A DNA stretch of 64,000 nucleotides from Vibrio europaeus (GCF_001695575.1 NZ_LUAX01000001.1:62001-126000); one strand, 5' to 3'; counted from the stretch's first letter, positions 1 to 9,440 are shown. The notes: generated by a model not told the origin, from the letters alone. Translations and numbers: made by a program.

Positions 1-929
1 TTGATGAATTTGATATCACCGAAGAGATTACCTTTCAGCACGATAAAATGTGGCCTAACTACATCCGTGGTGTGGTTAAGTACCTTATCGCGCGTGGTTA
101 TGAGTTTAGTGGCGCGGATATTTCTGTTAGCGGCAACGTTCCTCAGGGGGCAGGGCTTAGCTCTTCAGCTGCGCTTGAAGTGGTGATTGGTCAGACATTT
201 AAGGTGCTTTATAACCTAGAAATCTCTCAGGCTGAGATCGCTCTTAATGGTCAACAAGCTGAGAACGAATTTGTCGGATGTAACTGCGGCATTATGGACC
301 AGATGATTTCTGCTGAAGGCAAAGAGAACCACGCTATGCTGCTTGATTGTCGTAGCCTAGAAACGCAGGCGGTTTCAATGCCTGAAAATATGTCAGTAGT
401 GATCATTAACTCGAACAAAAAGCGTGGGTTGGTGGATAGCGAATACAACACCCGCCGTGAGCAATGTGAAGAAGCGGCTCGCATCTTTGGTGTAAAAGCG
501 TTGCGTGATGTCACTATTGAGCAGTTCAATGCTAAGGCGTCTGAATTAGATGAGTTGGTAGCAAAGCGTGCGCGCCATGTGATCAGCGAGAACGATAGAA
601 CGGTTGAAGCGGCTGAAGCGTTGCGTAATCACGACATGAAGCGCATCGGAGAGTTGATGGCACAATCCCATGCCTCTATGCGTGATGACTTTGAAATCAC
701 GGTTAAAGAGGTCGACACCTTAGTTGAGATCGTTAAACAAGTGATCGGTGAGCAAGGTGGCGTTCGTATGACAGGTGGTGGTTTTGGCGGTTGTATTGTT
801 GCGGTTATGCCACCTGAACTTGTTGAGCCAGTAATAGCGGCGGTTGCGGCAGAATATCAAGCTGCGACTGGACTGAAAGAGTCTATCTACGTGTGCCAAG
901 CTAAAAATGGCGCGGGTGTGGTGGAGTAA
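1..929 (+). CDS. galK: Galactokinase, 5' end missing
   Basis: Phosphorylates galactose to galactose-1-phosphate in the cytoplasm (Leloir pathway). The reading frame is open from the first bases of the window, so the true start lies upstream and the N-terminal substrate loop is missing. The GHMP-kinase ATP-binding motif ([11 protein letters not shown]) is encoded near 150-182. The third GHMP motif ([11 protein letters not shown]) is near 760-795. The stop is 5 bases before galM, so the two genes are probably co-transcribed with upstream gal genes. The visible C-terminal ~300 residues fit the usual ~385-residue enzyme. Identification is firm; only the start is unseen. Confidence 0.97.
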   Translation, partial: DEFDITEEITFQHDKMWPNYIRGVVKYLIARGYEFSGADISVSGNVPQGAGLSSSAALEVVIGQTFKVLYNLEISQAEIALNGQQAENEFVGCNCGIMDQMISAEGKENHAMLLDCRSLETQAVSMPENMSVVIINSNKKRGLVDSEYNTRREQCEEAARIFGVKALRDVTIEQFNAKASELDELVAKRARHVISENDRTVEAAEALRNHDMKRIGELMAQSHASMRDDFEITVKEVDTLVEIVKQVIGEQGGVRMTGGGFGGCIVAVMPPELVEPVIAAVAAEYQAATGLKESIYVCQAKNGAGVVE

Positions 930-934
930 CTTAA

Positions 935-1996
935 ATGATGGCTCATCCTCTTTTTGAGAGTATGACTAAGCAGTCTGCCTATGATGGGCAGCCTGCTCAG
1001 TTAATCGAATTGACCAATGCTAGAGGGGTTAGCATTGTGTTGATGGACATCGGAGCTACGTGGCTCAGTTGTCGTTTACCTTTGGCGTGCGGGGAGCAGC
1101 GCGAAGTCTTGCTTGGTGTAGGGGCTATGGCTGACTTTGAGTGCCAACAAAGTTACATGGGGGTAACGGTTGGTCGCTATGCAAACCGCATTGCCAATGG
1201 TCTTTTTGACCTCGAAGGTCAGCATGTTCAATTGGTGACGAATCAAGCAGGCAATTGCTTACATGGTGGCGTCACTGGCTTTGATAAGCTGCGCTGGAAA
1301 ATTGTCGAGCAAGCCGCTCAAAGGGTGACTTTTAGTCTCCAATCTCCAGATGGTGACCAAGGCTTCCCCGGAAATCTAAGTGTCTCAGTGACTTATCAGC
1401 TCGACAATGCGGGTAACGTCTCGATTGAATATCTTGCTTACACTGACAAAGCAACGCCAGTCAATCTGACTAATCACGCTTACTTTAATCTCAATGGAGT
1501 AGGTAGCGAGTTAGACGCGCGCCATCATACTTTGAATGTTTGTTCTGATTACTATTTGCCAACCAGCGATGTGGGGATTCCACTCGGTGAGCTGGAAAGT
1601 GTGAGTGGCACTGGGTTCGACTTTCGCGTGGCGAAAAGCATCACGCAAGACTTCTTGCAAGACGAGCAACAGCAAGCGGCGAAAGGCTATGATCACAGCT
1701 ATTGGTTTGAGCCAAACCGAGACAGAACATTACCCGTTGCAAGCCTAGTTAGTGAAGACAGCTTAGTGACTATGCGAGTGTTCACCGATAAGCCCGCAAT
1801 GCAGCTTTATACTGGTAATTGGTTAGCAGGAACCCCTGCACGCGATGGGGAAGAATATGCAGACTACGCAGGCGTGGCATTGGAAACCCAGTTTTTGCCT
1901 GACTCGCCTAACCACCCCGAATGGCAGCAACCAAGTTGTATTCTCTACCCAGATCAGGAATACAGGTATAAAACCACCTATCAGTTTGCTTTCTAA
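935..1996 (+). CDS. galM: Aldose 1-epimerase (mutarotase)
   Basis: Interconverts alpha and beta anomers of galactose and glucose, feeding alpha-galactose to GalK. The 353-residue length is normal for GalM. Family landmarks are visible: the N-terminal GRYANRI stretch, the LTNHAYFNL segment with the catalytic histidine, and the C-terminal ALETQFLPD segment with the catalytic glutamate. It starts 5 bases after the galK stop with a possible second ATG one codon later, which supports translational coupling. It is the last gene of the gal operon: a strong hairpin follows at 2020-2043. Confidence 0.95.
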   Translation: MMAHPLFESMTKQSAYDGQPAQLIELTNARGVSIVLMDIGATWLSCRLPLACGEQREVLLGVGAMADFECQQSYMGVTVGRYANRIANGLFDLEGQHVQLVTNQAGNCLHGGVTGFDKLRWKIVEQAAQRVTFSLQSPDGDQGFPGNLSVSVTYQLDNAGNVSIEYLAYTDKATPVNLTNHAYFNLNGVGSELDARHHTLNVCSDYYLPTSDVGIPLGELESVSGTGFDFRVAKSITQDFLQDEQQQAAKGYDHSYWFEPNRDRTLPVASLVSEDSLVTMRVFTDKPAMQLYTGNWLAGTPARDGEEYADYAGVALETQFLPDSPNHPEWQQPSCILYPDQEYRYKTTYQFAF

Positions 1997-2019
1997 TTGA
2001 GCTTCGAGCAGACCCTAAT

Positions 2020-2043
2020 AACGCCAGTCTGATGACTGGCGTT
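2020..2043. terminator. Bidirectional hairpin between galM and the convergent small gene
   Basis: A perfect 10-bp stem (AACGCCAGTC / GACTGGCGTT) with a TGAT loop. It reaches into the TAA stop codon of the minus-strand gene. Few T residues follow on the plus side, so termination strength is uncertain. Confidence 0.65.
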
Positions 2044-2386
2044 AAAACCCTTCAAATTCGTCAATCGCGGCTCTTGCTTCAGAAAGAGAACAGCCCGACT
2101 GAGTAACGAGCTGATTGATTGTGATATGTGGTGACTCAGCAATGATGGCTGACAGATCTACTACAGGGGCGGGTAGGGCTTTATCGATCGCTTTTGCAAT
2201 CCACAATGTGTCTTCCGTAACCAAGTATTGTTTGAGTTCTCTTAACGCTTGTTCCTCTCCACTCAGCAACCAATGCCGAGAGCGTCGGATACGCTTTACT
2301 TGGCAGCCATTACCAACAATCGCGCTGATAACCTGCGCTTTATCGTTAACGCGGTGAACAAAACTGTTTAACGGAACGGAAATCAT
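2042..2386 (-). CDS. Small conserved protein of unknown function
   Basis: A soluble protein of about 114 residues if it starts at the ATG at 2386. That start begins with the compact MISVPLNSFVHR segment. Alternative GTG starts at 2419 and 2434 would add 11 or 16 residues. A GAGGTG sequence lies near 2434, so the start is unsettled. The N-terminal half is basic (KRIRRSRHW). The C-terminal half looks helical and ends in an HTH-like stretch (TINQLVTQSGCSLSEARAAIDEF). I have a weak recollection that similar Vibrio proteins are labelled 'ribosome recycling factor family', but I see no RRF signature and do not assert it. It is convergent with galM and alone on its strand. Confidence 0.6.
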   Translation of the reverse strand: MISVPLNSFVHRVNDKAQVISAIVGNGCQVKRIRRSRHWLLSGEEQALRELKQYLVTEDTLWIAKAIDKALPAPVVDLSAIIAESPHITINQLVTQSGCSLSEARAAIDEFEGF

Positions 2387-2471
2387 GGTGAGTAAATAAA
2401 GGGGATTAATAGATGCCACTTTATCGCAACACACCTCAATTCGCCACGCTCTCTACTTTCCTGAGGAGTTG

Positions 2472-2531
2472 ATAGATTTTTTCTATCTCGATTGATAGTG
2501 ATTCCCTATCAGAGCAATAGAAACGTTCAAA
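2472..2531 (+). promoter_or_regulatory. OxyR-type operator array upstream of ahpC
   Basis: Four quarter-sites spaced exactly 11 bp apart start at 2495 (ATAG), 2506 (CTAT), 2517 (ATAG) and 2528 (CAAA). This is the ATAG-N7-CTAT-N7-ATAG-N7 layout of the OxyR tetramer site. A further ATAG-N7-CTAT pair lies at 2472-2486, one base out of phase. The last quarter abuts a likely -35 (TTTACC, 2532-2537), which is 17 bp from a -10-like CAATAT (2555-2560). That placement fits activation by OxyR. Confidence 0.8.
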
Positions 2532-2615
2532 TTTACCTATCAACCTGGTCAGGGCAATATAACTCCATCGACGCAAGGCAGCGTTCAAACACTAGATTAG
2601 AAAGAGAGTAAAATC

Positions 2616-3173
2616 ATGATCAACACACAAATCAAACCATTCTCAGCAACAGCATTTAAAAACGGCGAGTTCGTAGATATCACAGAACAAGACGTGAAAG
2701 GCAAATGGGCAGTATTCTTCTTCTACCCAGCTGATTTTACTTTCGTATGTCCAACTGAGCTTGTAGACCTACAAGAGAAGTACGCTGAACTTCAATCACG
2801 TGGTGTAGAAGTTTACTCAGTATCAACGGATACTCACTTCTCACACAAAGCGTGGCACGATACTTCTGACAAGATCGGTACTATCGAATACTTCATGGTA
2901 GGTGACCAAACTGGCACTATCACTAACAACTTCAACGTGATGCGTGAAGGCCAAGGTCTTGCTGACCGTGCTACTTTCCTAATCGACCCAGAAGGTACTA
3001 TCCAAGCAATGGAAATCACTGCTGAAGGTATCGGTCGTGACGCAGAAGACTTACTACGTAAAGTTAAAGCAGCACAGTACGTTGCAGCAAACCCAGGTGA
3101 AGTTTGCCCAGCGAAATGGAAAGAAGGTGAAGAGACTCTAGCGCCATCTCTAGACCTAGTAGGTAAAATCTAA
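2616..3173 (+). CDS. ahpC: Alkyl hydroperoxide reductase peroxidase subunit (typical 2-Cys peroxiredoxin)
   Basis: Reduces hydrogen peroxide and organic hydroperoxides in the cytoplasm and is recycled by AhpF. It has 185 residues, the usual AhpC length. The peroxidatic cysteine is C45 in FTFVCPTEL and the resolving cysteine is C164 in EVCPAKW. An AAGAGAG ribosome site precedes the ATG. It has its own OxyR-like promoter and a terminator before ahpF, so the two genes are probably made from separate but similar promoters. A second, different peroxiredoxin lies at 18440-19048. Confidence 0.97.
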   Translation: MINTQIKPFSATAFKNGEFVDITEQDVKGKWAVFFFYPADFTFVCPTELVDLQEKYAELQSRGVEVYSVSTDTHFSHKAWHDTSDKIGTIEYFMVGDQTGTITNNFNVMREGQGLADRATFLIDPEGTIQAMEITAEGIGRDAEDLLRKVKAAQYVAANPGEVCPAKWKEGEETLAPSLDLVGKI

Positions 3174-3245
3174 CCTCATTACCAGGTTTGTACAGGTATG
3201 CCTTGCTCTGCTCCTATTGAGTTTGGCATACCGCCTTTAATGATA

Positions 3246-3275
3246 AAGCCATACCCGAATAGGGTGTGGCTTTTT
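3246..3275 (+). terminator. ahpC terminator
   Basis: An AAGCCATACCC / AGGGTGTGGCTT stem with a short GAAT loop, followed by TTTTT. It separates ahpC from the ahpF promoter. Confidence 0.75.
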
Positions 3276-3322
3276 GCGTTTGATTTTTTGCAGAAAAGAA
3301 TGTTGATGGCGTGGAATTTTCG

Positions 3323-3388
3323 ATAGGTTTTGCCTACCAAACTAATAGAAACGTTCAAATTTACCTATCTACGACTGCAGGGCAATAT
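3323..3388 (+). promoter_or_regulatory. OxyR-type operator and promoter of ahpF
   Basis: Quarter-sites ATAG, CTAC, ATAG and CAAA start at 3323, 3334, 3345 and 3356, again exactly 11 bp apart. Bases 3344-3369 are identical over 26 bp to 2516-2541 upstream of ahpC. A -35-like TTTACC (3360-3365) is 17 bp from CAATAT (3383-3388), the same geometry as ahpC. The two promoters look like a duplicated cassette. Confidence 0.8.
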
Positions 3389-3444
3389 AGCTCCATCAGC
3401 GCAGTAGAGCGCATCTGAATCACAAATGAATAGTAGGTAATATC

Positions 3445-5037
3445 ATGTTAGACCAAGCGATGAAGCAGCAGCTTAAAGCATACCTAGAAAACTTAAAAAC
3501 AGACGTTCAGCTTGTATTGAGCCTTGATGAAAGCGAAACAGCAAGCAAGCTCCAAGCACTGGCGGATGATATCGCTTCACTGACAGACAAAATCCAAGTA
3601 ACGCGTGACGACAACGCAAGCTCACGCAAACCAATTATGCAGGTTGTAAACCAAACACAAGGTACAGCGATTGGTTTTGCAGGCTTGCCAATGGGTCACG
3701 AGTTTACTTCACTGGTTCTCGCTCTTCTTCACAGCGGTGGCCACCCAATCAAGCTAGAAGCGGAAGTGATTGAGCAGATCAAGGCGTTAGACCAAGCACT
3801 AAACGTGGAGATCTTCATTTCACTATCATGCCAAAACTGTCCTGAAGTGGTTCAGGCGTTCAACATGATGTCTGCGATTAACCCTCTAATAAAAACAACC
3901 ATGATTGATGGTGCTGCATTCCAAGATGAAGTGAAATCACGCGATATCATGGCGGTGCCAAGTGTCTTCATCAACGGTGAGCTGTTTGGTCAAGGCCGTA
4001 TGTCATTGGCTGAAATTCTCAACAAAGTTGATTCCGGTGCAGCAGCGAAAAAAGCAGCCAGCCTAAGTGAACAAGCTCCATTTGATGTTTTAGTTGTTGG
4101 CGGTGGCCCTGCGGGTTCTTCAGCAGCAATCTACGCAGCACGTAAAGGCATTCGCACAGGTGTCGTCGCTGAGCGTTTCGGTGGTCAGGTGATGGATACG
4201 ATGGCGATTGAGAACTTTATCTCAGTCAAAGCCACAACCGGTCCTAAGCTGGTTGCTAGCCTAGAAGAACACGTTAAAGAATACGGTGTTGAAGTAATGA
4301 CTGAGCAACGCGCTGCCAACATTATCGATGCAGAGCAGACCGAAGATGGTTACATCCACGTTGAGCTTGAAAGCGGCGCAGTACTAAAAGCTCGCACAGT
4401 GATTACCAGTACAGGTGCACGCTGGCGCGAAATGAATGTTCCTGGTGAGCAAGAGTACCGTAACAAAGGGGTTGCCTACTGCCCACACTGTGATGGTCCA
4501 TTATTTAAAGGCAAGAAAACAGTGGTAATCGGTGGTGGTAACTCAGGTATTGAAGCGGCGATTGATCTAGCCGGTATTGTTGAACATGTTACCGTTCTGG
4601 AGTTTGCAGACACCCTACGTGCTGACCAAGTTCTGCTCGATAAAGCCAATGCGACACCTAACATTGAAATCATCAAGATGGCGCAAACCACACAAGTATT
4701 AGGCGACGGTAATCGTGTTACTGGCTTGGAATACCAAGATCGCAACACAGGTGAGATCAAGAAAATCGAACTGGCAGGTATCTTTGTTCAAATTGGTCTA
4801 ATGCCAAACAGCGAATGGTTGAAAGGTACTAAGGTTGAGCTTTCACCACGCGGTGAAATTGAGATTAATGCACATGGTGCAACTACGATGAGCGGTGTCT
4901 TTGCTGCTGGTGATGTAACCACAGTGCCGTACAAGCAAATCATCATCGCCATGGGTGAAGGGGCAAAAGCAAGCCTAGGTGCGTTTGATTACCTAATTCG
5001 CACACCTGCTCCAGCAAAGGTTGCTGAAACAGCGTAA
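3445..5037 (+). CDS. ahpF: Alkyl hydroperoxide reductase subunit F
   Basis: FAD- and NADH-dependent disulfide reductase that recycles AhpC. It has 530 residues, slightly longer than the E. coli protein. The N-terminal thioredoxin-like domain carries CQNC near residue 130. The FAD site ([16 protein letters not shown]) begins near residue 215. The redox-active CPHC is near 347, the NAD(P) site ([12 protein letters not shown]) follows, and the second FAD motif is GVFAAGDVT near the C-terminus. Its own OxyR-like promoter lies upstream and a strong terminator follows at 5093-5125. Confidence 0.97.
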   Translation: MLDQAMKQQLKAYLENLKTDVQLVLSLDESETASKLQALADDIASLTDKIQVTRDDNASSRKPIMQVVNQTQGTAIGFAGLPMGHEFTSLVLALLHSGGHPIKLEAEVIEQIKALDQALNVEIFISLSCQNCPEVVQAFNMMSAINPLIKTTMIDGAAFQDEVKSRDIMAVPSVFINGELFGQGRMSLAEILNKVDSGAAAKKAASLSEQAPFDVLVVGGGPAGSSAAIYAARKGIRTGVVAERFGGQVMDTMAIENFISVKATTGPKLVASLEEHVKEYGVEVMTEQRAANIIDAEQTEDGYIHVELESGAVLKARTVITSTGARWREMNVPGEQEYRNKGVAYCPHCDGPLFKGKKTVVIGGGNSGIEAAIDLAGIVEHVTVLEFADTLRADQVLLDKANATPNIEIIKMAQTTQVLGDGNRVTGLEYQDRNTGEIKKIELAGIFVQIGLMPNSEWLKGTKVELSPRGEIEINAHGATTMSGVFAAGDVTTVPYKQIIIAMGEGAKASLGAFDYLIRTPAPAKVAETA

Positions 5038-5092
5038 AGAGTTCTTATCCCTGTCCATATTCATTTGCAAACATTTTGTCGGTAATTTCGAC

Positions 5093-5125
5093 GCCACTTC
5101 CAAGCGATTGGAAGTGGCTTTTTTT
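5093..5125 (+). terminator. ahpF terminator
   Basis: An 11-bp perfect stem (GCCACTTCCAA / TTGGAAGTGGC) with a GCGA loop and seven T residues. Confidence 0.9.
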
Positions 5126-5140
5126 GTTTGTATGCAGCGA

Positions 5141-6031
5141 CTACTTACCCTCAAACCATTTCTGAGTGAATTCGATAAAAGCGGCAAGCTTGTTGCTGCT
5201 ACGTAATTGCGGTGGGTAGATGAGATAAATATTGCTTCTGGCAATAAAGTAATTCGGCAGTAGCTGTACTAATTGTCCGCTGTCTAAAGAAGGCTGCACC
5301 AAGTAGCTTGGCATTTTTATGATACCCTTACCTTGTTGCGCGGCCGTCAGAAGCAGTAAGTTGTCGTTGATCAACATATCGCCATTAGTTTCTACCTCAA
5401 TGCTCTTAGTATTATCGATAAACTGCCAGCGACGTAAGTTGGGATCGGACAAACAGTTGTGATGGACCAGTTCGTCTGGGTGACTGGGTACGCCATGTTT
5501 TTCAAGGTATTCAGGTGACGCGCAGCAGATGTGTTGATAGGGAATCAATTTTTTTGCCACCATGTTGTCTGGTGGATTGTTGGTGGCTCTTATCGCTAAG
5601 TCAAAATGACTTTTGGTTAGGTCTTCGCGGTTATAACCAACATCAAGATCAAACTCGATTTCTGGGTATTGCTGTTGAAATTGATGACAAATATCGATTA
5701 AGAAACGATGGCTAAAAATGGTGGGTGCAGTAATTCGAAGTAGGCCACTGACATCGCTTTTGGTGTGGTCGAGCTCTTTTTCTAACTCGACGATCGATGT
5801 ATTAATAAACTGCATCTTAGCGAGAATTTTTTCTCCCGCCGCAGTCAGGCGCACATTACGCGTCGAACGAATCAGTAGACTTGTATCTAATTCTTGCTCT
5901 AGCTGATTGATTTGTGAAGAAAGGTAGCTGCGTGAAATGCCTAAATTTTCCGCGGCCTTAGAAAAGCTGAGTTGCTTTGCGACTTCACTAAATAACGCAT
6001 ATCGTTCAAAGCGTTTGTGCATCTTTTGCAT
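5141..6031 (-). CDS. LysR-family transcriptional regulator
   Basis: 296 residues, normal LTTR length. The winged helix-turn-helix is within residues 10-65 (FSKAAENLGISRSYLSSQINQLE) and a periplasmic-binding-protein-like effector domain fills the rest. It is divergent from the aldo/keto reductase at 6237, sharing a 205-bp intergenic region, the classic LTTR arrangement. It therefore probably controls that gene and itself. It is convergent with ahpF but lacks the OxyR cysteine pair, so a role in peroxide sensing is not supported. The inducer cannot be told from sequence. Confidence 0.9.
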   Translation of the reverse strand: MQKMHKRFERYALFSEVAKQLSFSKAAENLGISRSYLSSQINQLEQELDTSLLIRSTRNVRLTAAGEKILAKMQFINTSIVELEKELDHTKSDVSGLLRITAPTIFSHRFLIDICHQFQQQYPEIEFDLDVGYNREDLTKSHFDLAIRATNNPPDNMVAKKLIPYQHICCASPEYLEKHGVPSHPDELVHHNCLSDPNLRRWQFIDNTKSIEVETNGDMLINDNLLLLTAAQQGKGIIKMPSYLVQPSLDSGQLVQLLPNYFIARSNIYLIYPPQLRSSNKLAAFIEFTQKWFEGK

Positions 6032-6140
6032 ATCTGACTCGCCTCCGTCGTTGAATCTATCGTCAATTATATCGTCCTATATAGAAAATTAAACTTTGCT
6101 TATTATGCTGTATATCGAATTATCTTTTCTTGTTAGCTAG

Positions 6141-6172
6141 TTTAATCCCTAGCTTTCATACCAGTATACTGG
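6141..6172 (+). promoter_or_regulatory. Likely aldo/keto reductase promoter overlapped by a palindrome
   Basis: CCAGTATACTGG (6161-6172) is a perfect 12-bp palindrome containing a good -10 (TATACT, 6165-6170). A -35-like TTTAAT lies at 6141-6146, 18 bp upstream. The overlap suggests a repressor site, or simply a symmetrical -10. Confidence 0.4.
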
Positions 6173-6236
6173 GCATAGAACAGATTAAACTCACGGCAAT
6201 ATTGCAATGGTGAGGTCTATGTATCAGGGGATAGAG

Positions 6237-7118
6237 ATGAACAAGACAAATCCGGTGTTTTCACCAATGATCCAAGGTTACTGGCGTATGGCTGAGTGGG
6301 GAATGAACACCCAACAGCAGCTGTCGTTTGTTAAGCAGCACCTAGAACTAGGCATTACAACGGTAGACCATGCGCCTGTTTATGGCCCAGACTCTGCGTG
6401 TGAGCGTATGTTTGGAGAAGTCTTAGCGCTAGATAGCGGTTTGCGTGATCAAATCGAGATTGTTTCAAAATGCGGAATTTATCGCGGTGAAGCTCCTCAG
6501 GTTAATCACTACAACAGTGGTAAAGCTGCCATTCTTGAATCCGTTGATCAATCGTTAACTCGACTCAATACCGATCATTTAGATGTGTTACTCCTACACC
6601 GCCCTGACTTACTCATGGATGCAGATGAAGCGGCTGAAGCGTTCGCTCAGTTAAAAGCTGCGGGGAAAGTAAAGCATTTTGGTGTGTCTAACTTCACGCC
6701 TGCTCAGTTTGCTTTATTGCAATCAAGAGTTGAACAGCCTTTGATCACTAACCAAGTCGAGATCAATCCAGTGAATTTGCAAGTGACGGAAGATGGCACG
6801 CTTGAGCAACTTCAGCAGCATCGCGTGCAGCCAATGGCTTGGTCTTGTCTCGCGGGTGGGCGTATCTTCGGCGAAGAGAGCGAACAGATGTGCCGTTTAC
6901 GTCATACCTTGGCAGAAGTGGCGCAAGAAGTCGGTGCAAGCTCGATCGACCAAGTCATCTTTGCATGGGTAATGCGCTTACCGTCTAACCCAGTACCAAT
7001 CTTGGGTAGTGGCAACATTGAGCGTGTCCACTCTGCGGTTGGTGCGCTTGAACTGTCATTGACCAATGAACAGTGGTATCGAATTTGGGTTGCATCGAAA
7101 GGTCATGGTGTAGCTTAA
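6237..7118 (+). CDS. YdhF-like aldo/keto reductase
   Basis: A predicted NADPH-dependent oxidoreductase acting on small carbonyl compounds; the natural substrate is unknown. The start is taken at 6237 (MNKTNPV) because AGGGGATAGAG sits directly upstream; an upstream ATG at 6207 has no good ribosome site. The result is 293 residues. The catalytic tetrad is visible: Asp and Tyr in TTVDHAPVYG, Lys in IVSKCG and His in LLLHRPD. GVSNFTPAQFALLQSR and the C-terminal PILGSG cofactor-binding segment match E. coli YdhF closely. It is divergent from a LysR regulator. Confidence 0.9.
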   Translation: MNKTNPVFSPMIQGYWRMAEWGMNTQQQLSFVKQHLELGITTVDHAPVYGPDSACERMFGEVLALDSGLRDQIEIVSKCGIYRGEAPQVNHYNSGKAAILESVDQSLTRLNTDHLDVLLLHRPDLLMDADEAAEAFAQLKAAGKVKHFGVSNFTPAQFALLQSRVEQPLITNQVEINPVNLQVTEDGTLEQLQQHRVQPMAWSCLAGGRIFGEESEQMCRLRHTLAEVAQEVGASSIDQVIFAWVMRLPSNPVPILGSGNIERVHSAVGALELSLTNEQWYRIWVASKGHGVA

Positions 7119-7135
7119 AAACTTAAAGCAACAAA

Positions 7136-7156
7136 GGCGTTACTCAAAGTAACGCC
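7136..7156. terminator. Hairpin between aldo/keto reductase and galR
   Basis: An 8-bp stem GGCGTTAC / GTAACGCC with a TCAAA loop. There is only a weak T-run on either strand, so it is a probable but weak shared terminator for convergent genes. Confidence 0.5.
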
Positions 7157-7162
7157 CTACGT

Positions 7163-8164
7163 TTAGGTAACTTTCTCAACTGAATTGCGGCGTACCAAGG
7201 TCGGCGTGAACATCAGTGCTTCATCGTTTGAGCTTTGTTCTTTGGCTAAATTCAGTGCCAAACGCGCCGCTCGTTCTGCCATCATGGCGATTGGATAACG
7301 GATAGTCGTGAGGCGAGGACTGACATAACGAGCGATCAAACCATCATCAAAGCCAAGCATCGAAATTTGGTCTGGCACTTTGAATCCATTTTCATCTAAC
7401 ACCGATAGTGCACCCGCGGCCATATAATCGTTGTAGGCGACAACGCCAGTAATATCCAATGATTTAGTCAGTAGATTTGTCATGGCTACTTCACCGCCAT
7501 CATTGTTTGGCTCACCATACTCTATATAGCTTTGTGGAAGCTCGATATTGTTATCTCGTAAGGCTTGTAAGTAACCATCAACACGCTGATCCGAGTCTTC
7601 AATACGATGCGCTGAAGCGACGCAAGCTATCTTAGTGTGACCATGGCGGATAAGATATTCGGTGGCGAGATAGGCGCCTTTGCGGTTATCTAAAGCAATG
7701 CAGCGCTCGGCCATTTCTGGAATGTGACGATTGATAAAAACCAGACCTTTGACTTCTTTGGCATAGCCGATCAATTCTTCATCTGACAGGCCTTTTGAGT
7801 GAATGACCAAGGCATCGCAACGGTTATTGATCAGTAGCTCAATCGCCTGACGCTCTTCTTCTGGGCTGTGGTAGCCATTGCCGATCAAGATATGCTTACC
7901 GTGTTCATGGGCAACATTGTCGACGGCTTTGACCAAAGTGCCAAAAAAAGGATCAGATACATCGCCAACTAATACTCCAACCGTATTACTGCTTTGGCTT
8001 ACCAAAGCTTTCGCGGCGGCATTTGGTCGATAGCCGAGTTTCGCCATTGCCTGTGTCACTGAAGCAATCGATGCTTTGCTCGCTTTTGGTGATTTGTTAA
8101 TGACCCGAGAAACAGTCGCGATAGATACGCCCGCTTCTTTGGCGACATCTTTAATAGTTGCCAT
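7163..8164 (-). CDS. galR: Galactose operon repressor, LacI/GalR family
   Basis: A DNA-binding repressor released by galactose. It has 333 residues. The N-terminal helix-turn-helix (MATIKDVAKEAGVSIATVSR) and hinge are nearly identical to E. coli GalR. They are followed by a type I periplasmic-binding-like domain with VGVLVGDVSDPFFG, ERQAIELLI and ISMLGFDDG in GalR order. It lies about 6 kb from galK, so it probably acts in trans on the gal operon at the left edge. A GTGTAAACG element resembling a GalR half-operator lies at 8288-8301, between galR and ygjH. Confidence 0.92.
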   Translation of the reverse strand: MATIKDVAKEAGVSIATVSRVINKSPKASKASIASVTQAMAKLGYRPNAAAKALVSQSSNTVGVLVGDVSDPFFGTLVKAVDNVAHEHGKHILIGNGYHSPEEERQAIELLINNRCDALVIHSKGLSDEELIGYAKEVKGLVFINRHIPEMAERCIALDNRKGAYLATEYLIRHGHTKIACVASAHRIEDSDQRVDGYLQALRDNNIELPQSYIEYGEPNNDGGEVAMTNLLTKSLDITGVVAYNDYMAAGALSVLDENGFKVPDQISMLGFDDGLIARYVSPRLTTIRYPIAMMAERAARLALNLAKEQSSNDEALMFTPTLVRRNSVEKVT

Positions 8165-8187
8165 GTGTGACCTCGAAAAATACTCCT

Positions 8188-8203
8188 AGGGTTATTTAAC
8201 CCT
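8188..8203. promoter_or_regulatory. Inverted repeat upstream of galR
   Basis: AGGGTTA-TT-TAACCCT, a 7+2+7 inverted repeat 24 bp before the galR start codon. It may be an operator or a leader hairpin; no factor is assigned. Confidence 0.4.
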
Positions 8204-8293
8204 TTGAATGTAAATAAGGCAAATTGTATGGCATTCAGTTTCTTGAAATGCGATCTTTACCACTTGCAATATAAGCGATTGCTGATAGTGTAA

Positions 8294-8674
<381 letters not shown>

Positions 8675-8683
8675 ACTTCTCTT

Positions 8684-9244
8684 TTAGGCTCTTGCTTCAG
8701 CCACCAGAGCATCAATTGCATTGTGGTGCTCTGGTTTTACTCCTGCCAAATTGCCATATTTTGGCTGATGGCGATCATTCTCCAATGGAAAGTTCCAGCC
8801 AATGGTATGTTCTACAAACTGCTTGGCAAACTGCTCGGAAATTTCTAGGCAACCCGCGAGTACAGTATCGACGTAAGTCTGCATGATAGGGCTTAATGAA
8901 CAAGGTGGTTCAGGGTTGTCTTTGATGTAAACCCACACATGATCGTCTGTCGTTAATACTAGTTCAGCATCAAGTTTATCCGCTGAGATTAAAACTCGGT
9001 GATATCCTCGTTCGCGAATGTCGAATTCTTGCAGTCCTTCATCGCTGACTTCCAACAAAACCCCATTGACCTGTCCCTGTCCTTTGTCTACCACTAATGG
9101 CGATAGAATATAGCTATCATCGACTTTGCCCCAGTAGCGCCTGAAGCCATGTGCGGTAGCGGGAATCGCTGCGGAAGTTTGGCCAGTCAGCTGTCGTGAG
9201 GCAGAGTTCATCAGACTGCCGTAGCCAAAGATATAATTTGCCAT
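8684..9244 (-). CDS. Gamma-glutamylcyclotransferase-like protein
   Basis: 186 residues from the ATG at 9244, which has an AAGGAGAG ribosome site; an upstream ATG at 9268 has none. The N-terminus has the YGSLMN loop typical of the GGCT/AIG2/ChaC fold. A conserved glutamate lies in FDIRERGY, in the place of the catalytic acid. The family cleaves gamma-glutamyl peptides to 5-oxoproline, but many bacterial members are untested, so the substrate is inferred only at fold level. It is divergent from nnrS and convergent with ygjH. Confidence 0.8.
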   Translation of the reverse strand: MANYIFGYGSLMNSASRQLTGQTSAAIPATAHGFRRYWGKVDDSYILSPLVVDKGQGQVNGVLLEVSDEGLQEFDIRERGYHRVLISADKLDAELVLTTDDHVWVYIKDNPEPPCSLSPIMQTYVDTVLAGCLEISEQFAKQFVEHTIGWNFPLENDRHQPKYGNLAGVKPEHHNAIDALVAEARA

Positions 9245-9335
9245 TCTGCTCTCCTTATTGATTGGCATGATCAGCAGAGTTCTAAACTAGCGACTTTTCG
9301 TGACAAAAGGAAGTGATACAAACTGTCTTATTGAG

Positions 9336-9370
9336 GTCATAATGACATGTAGTTATTGTGTCATTATGAC
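9336..9370 (+). promoter_or_regulatory. Two NorR-type enhancer sites upstream of nnrS
   Basis: GTCATAATGAC (9336-9346) and GTCATTATGAC (9360-9370). Both match the GTCA-N3-TGAC core of NorR enhancers, and together they form a perfect 12-bp inverted repeat with an 11-bp spacer. They lie 56-90 bp upstream of the sigma-54 promoter, a normal enhancer distance. Confidence 0.85.
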
Positions 9371-9425
9371 TTTAAATAGAGTGTTCAGAGTGCTGAAAGC
9401 AAGTGTCTATAAAGGTTTAACAAAG

Positions 9426-9440
9426 TGGAACACTTCTTGC
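9426..9440 (+). promoter_or_regulatory. Sigma-54 promoter of nnrS
   Basis: TGGAACACTTCTTGC has the invariant GG (9427-9428), exactly ten bases, then GC (9439-9440), and the TTGC -12 element. Transcription should begin near 9452, before the chosen start codon. Confidence 0.85.
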
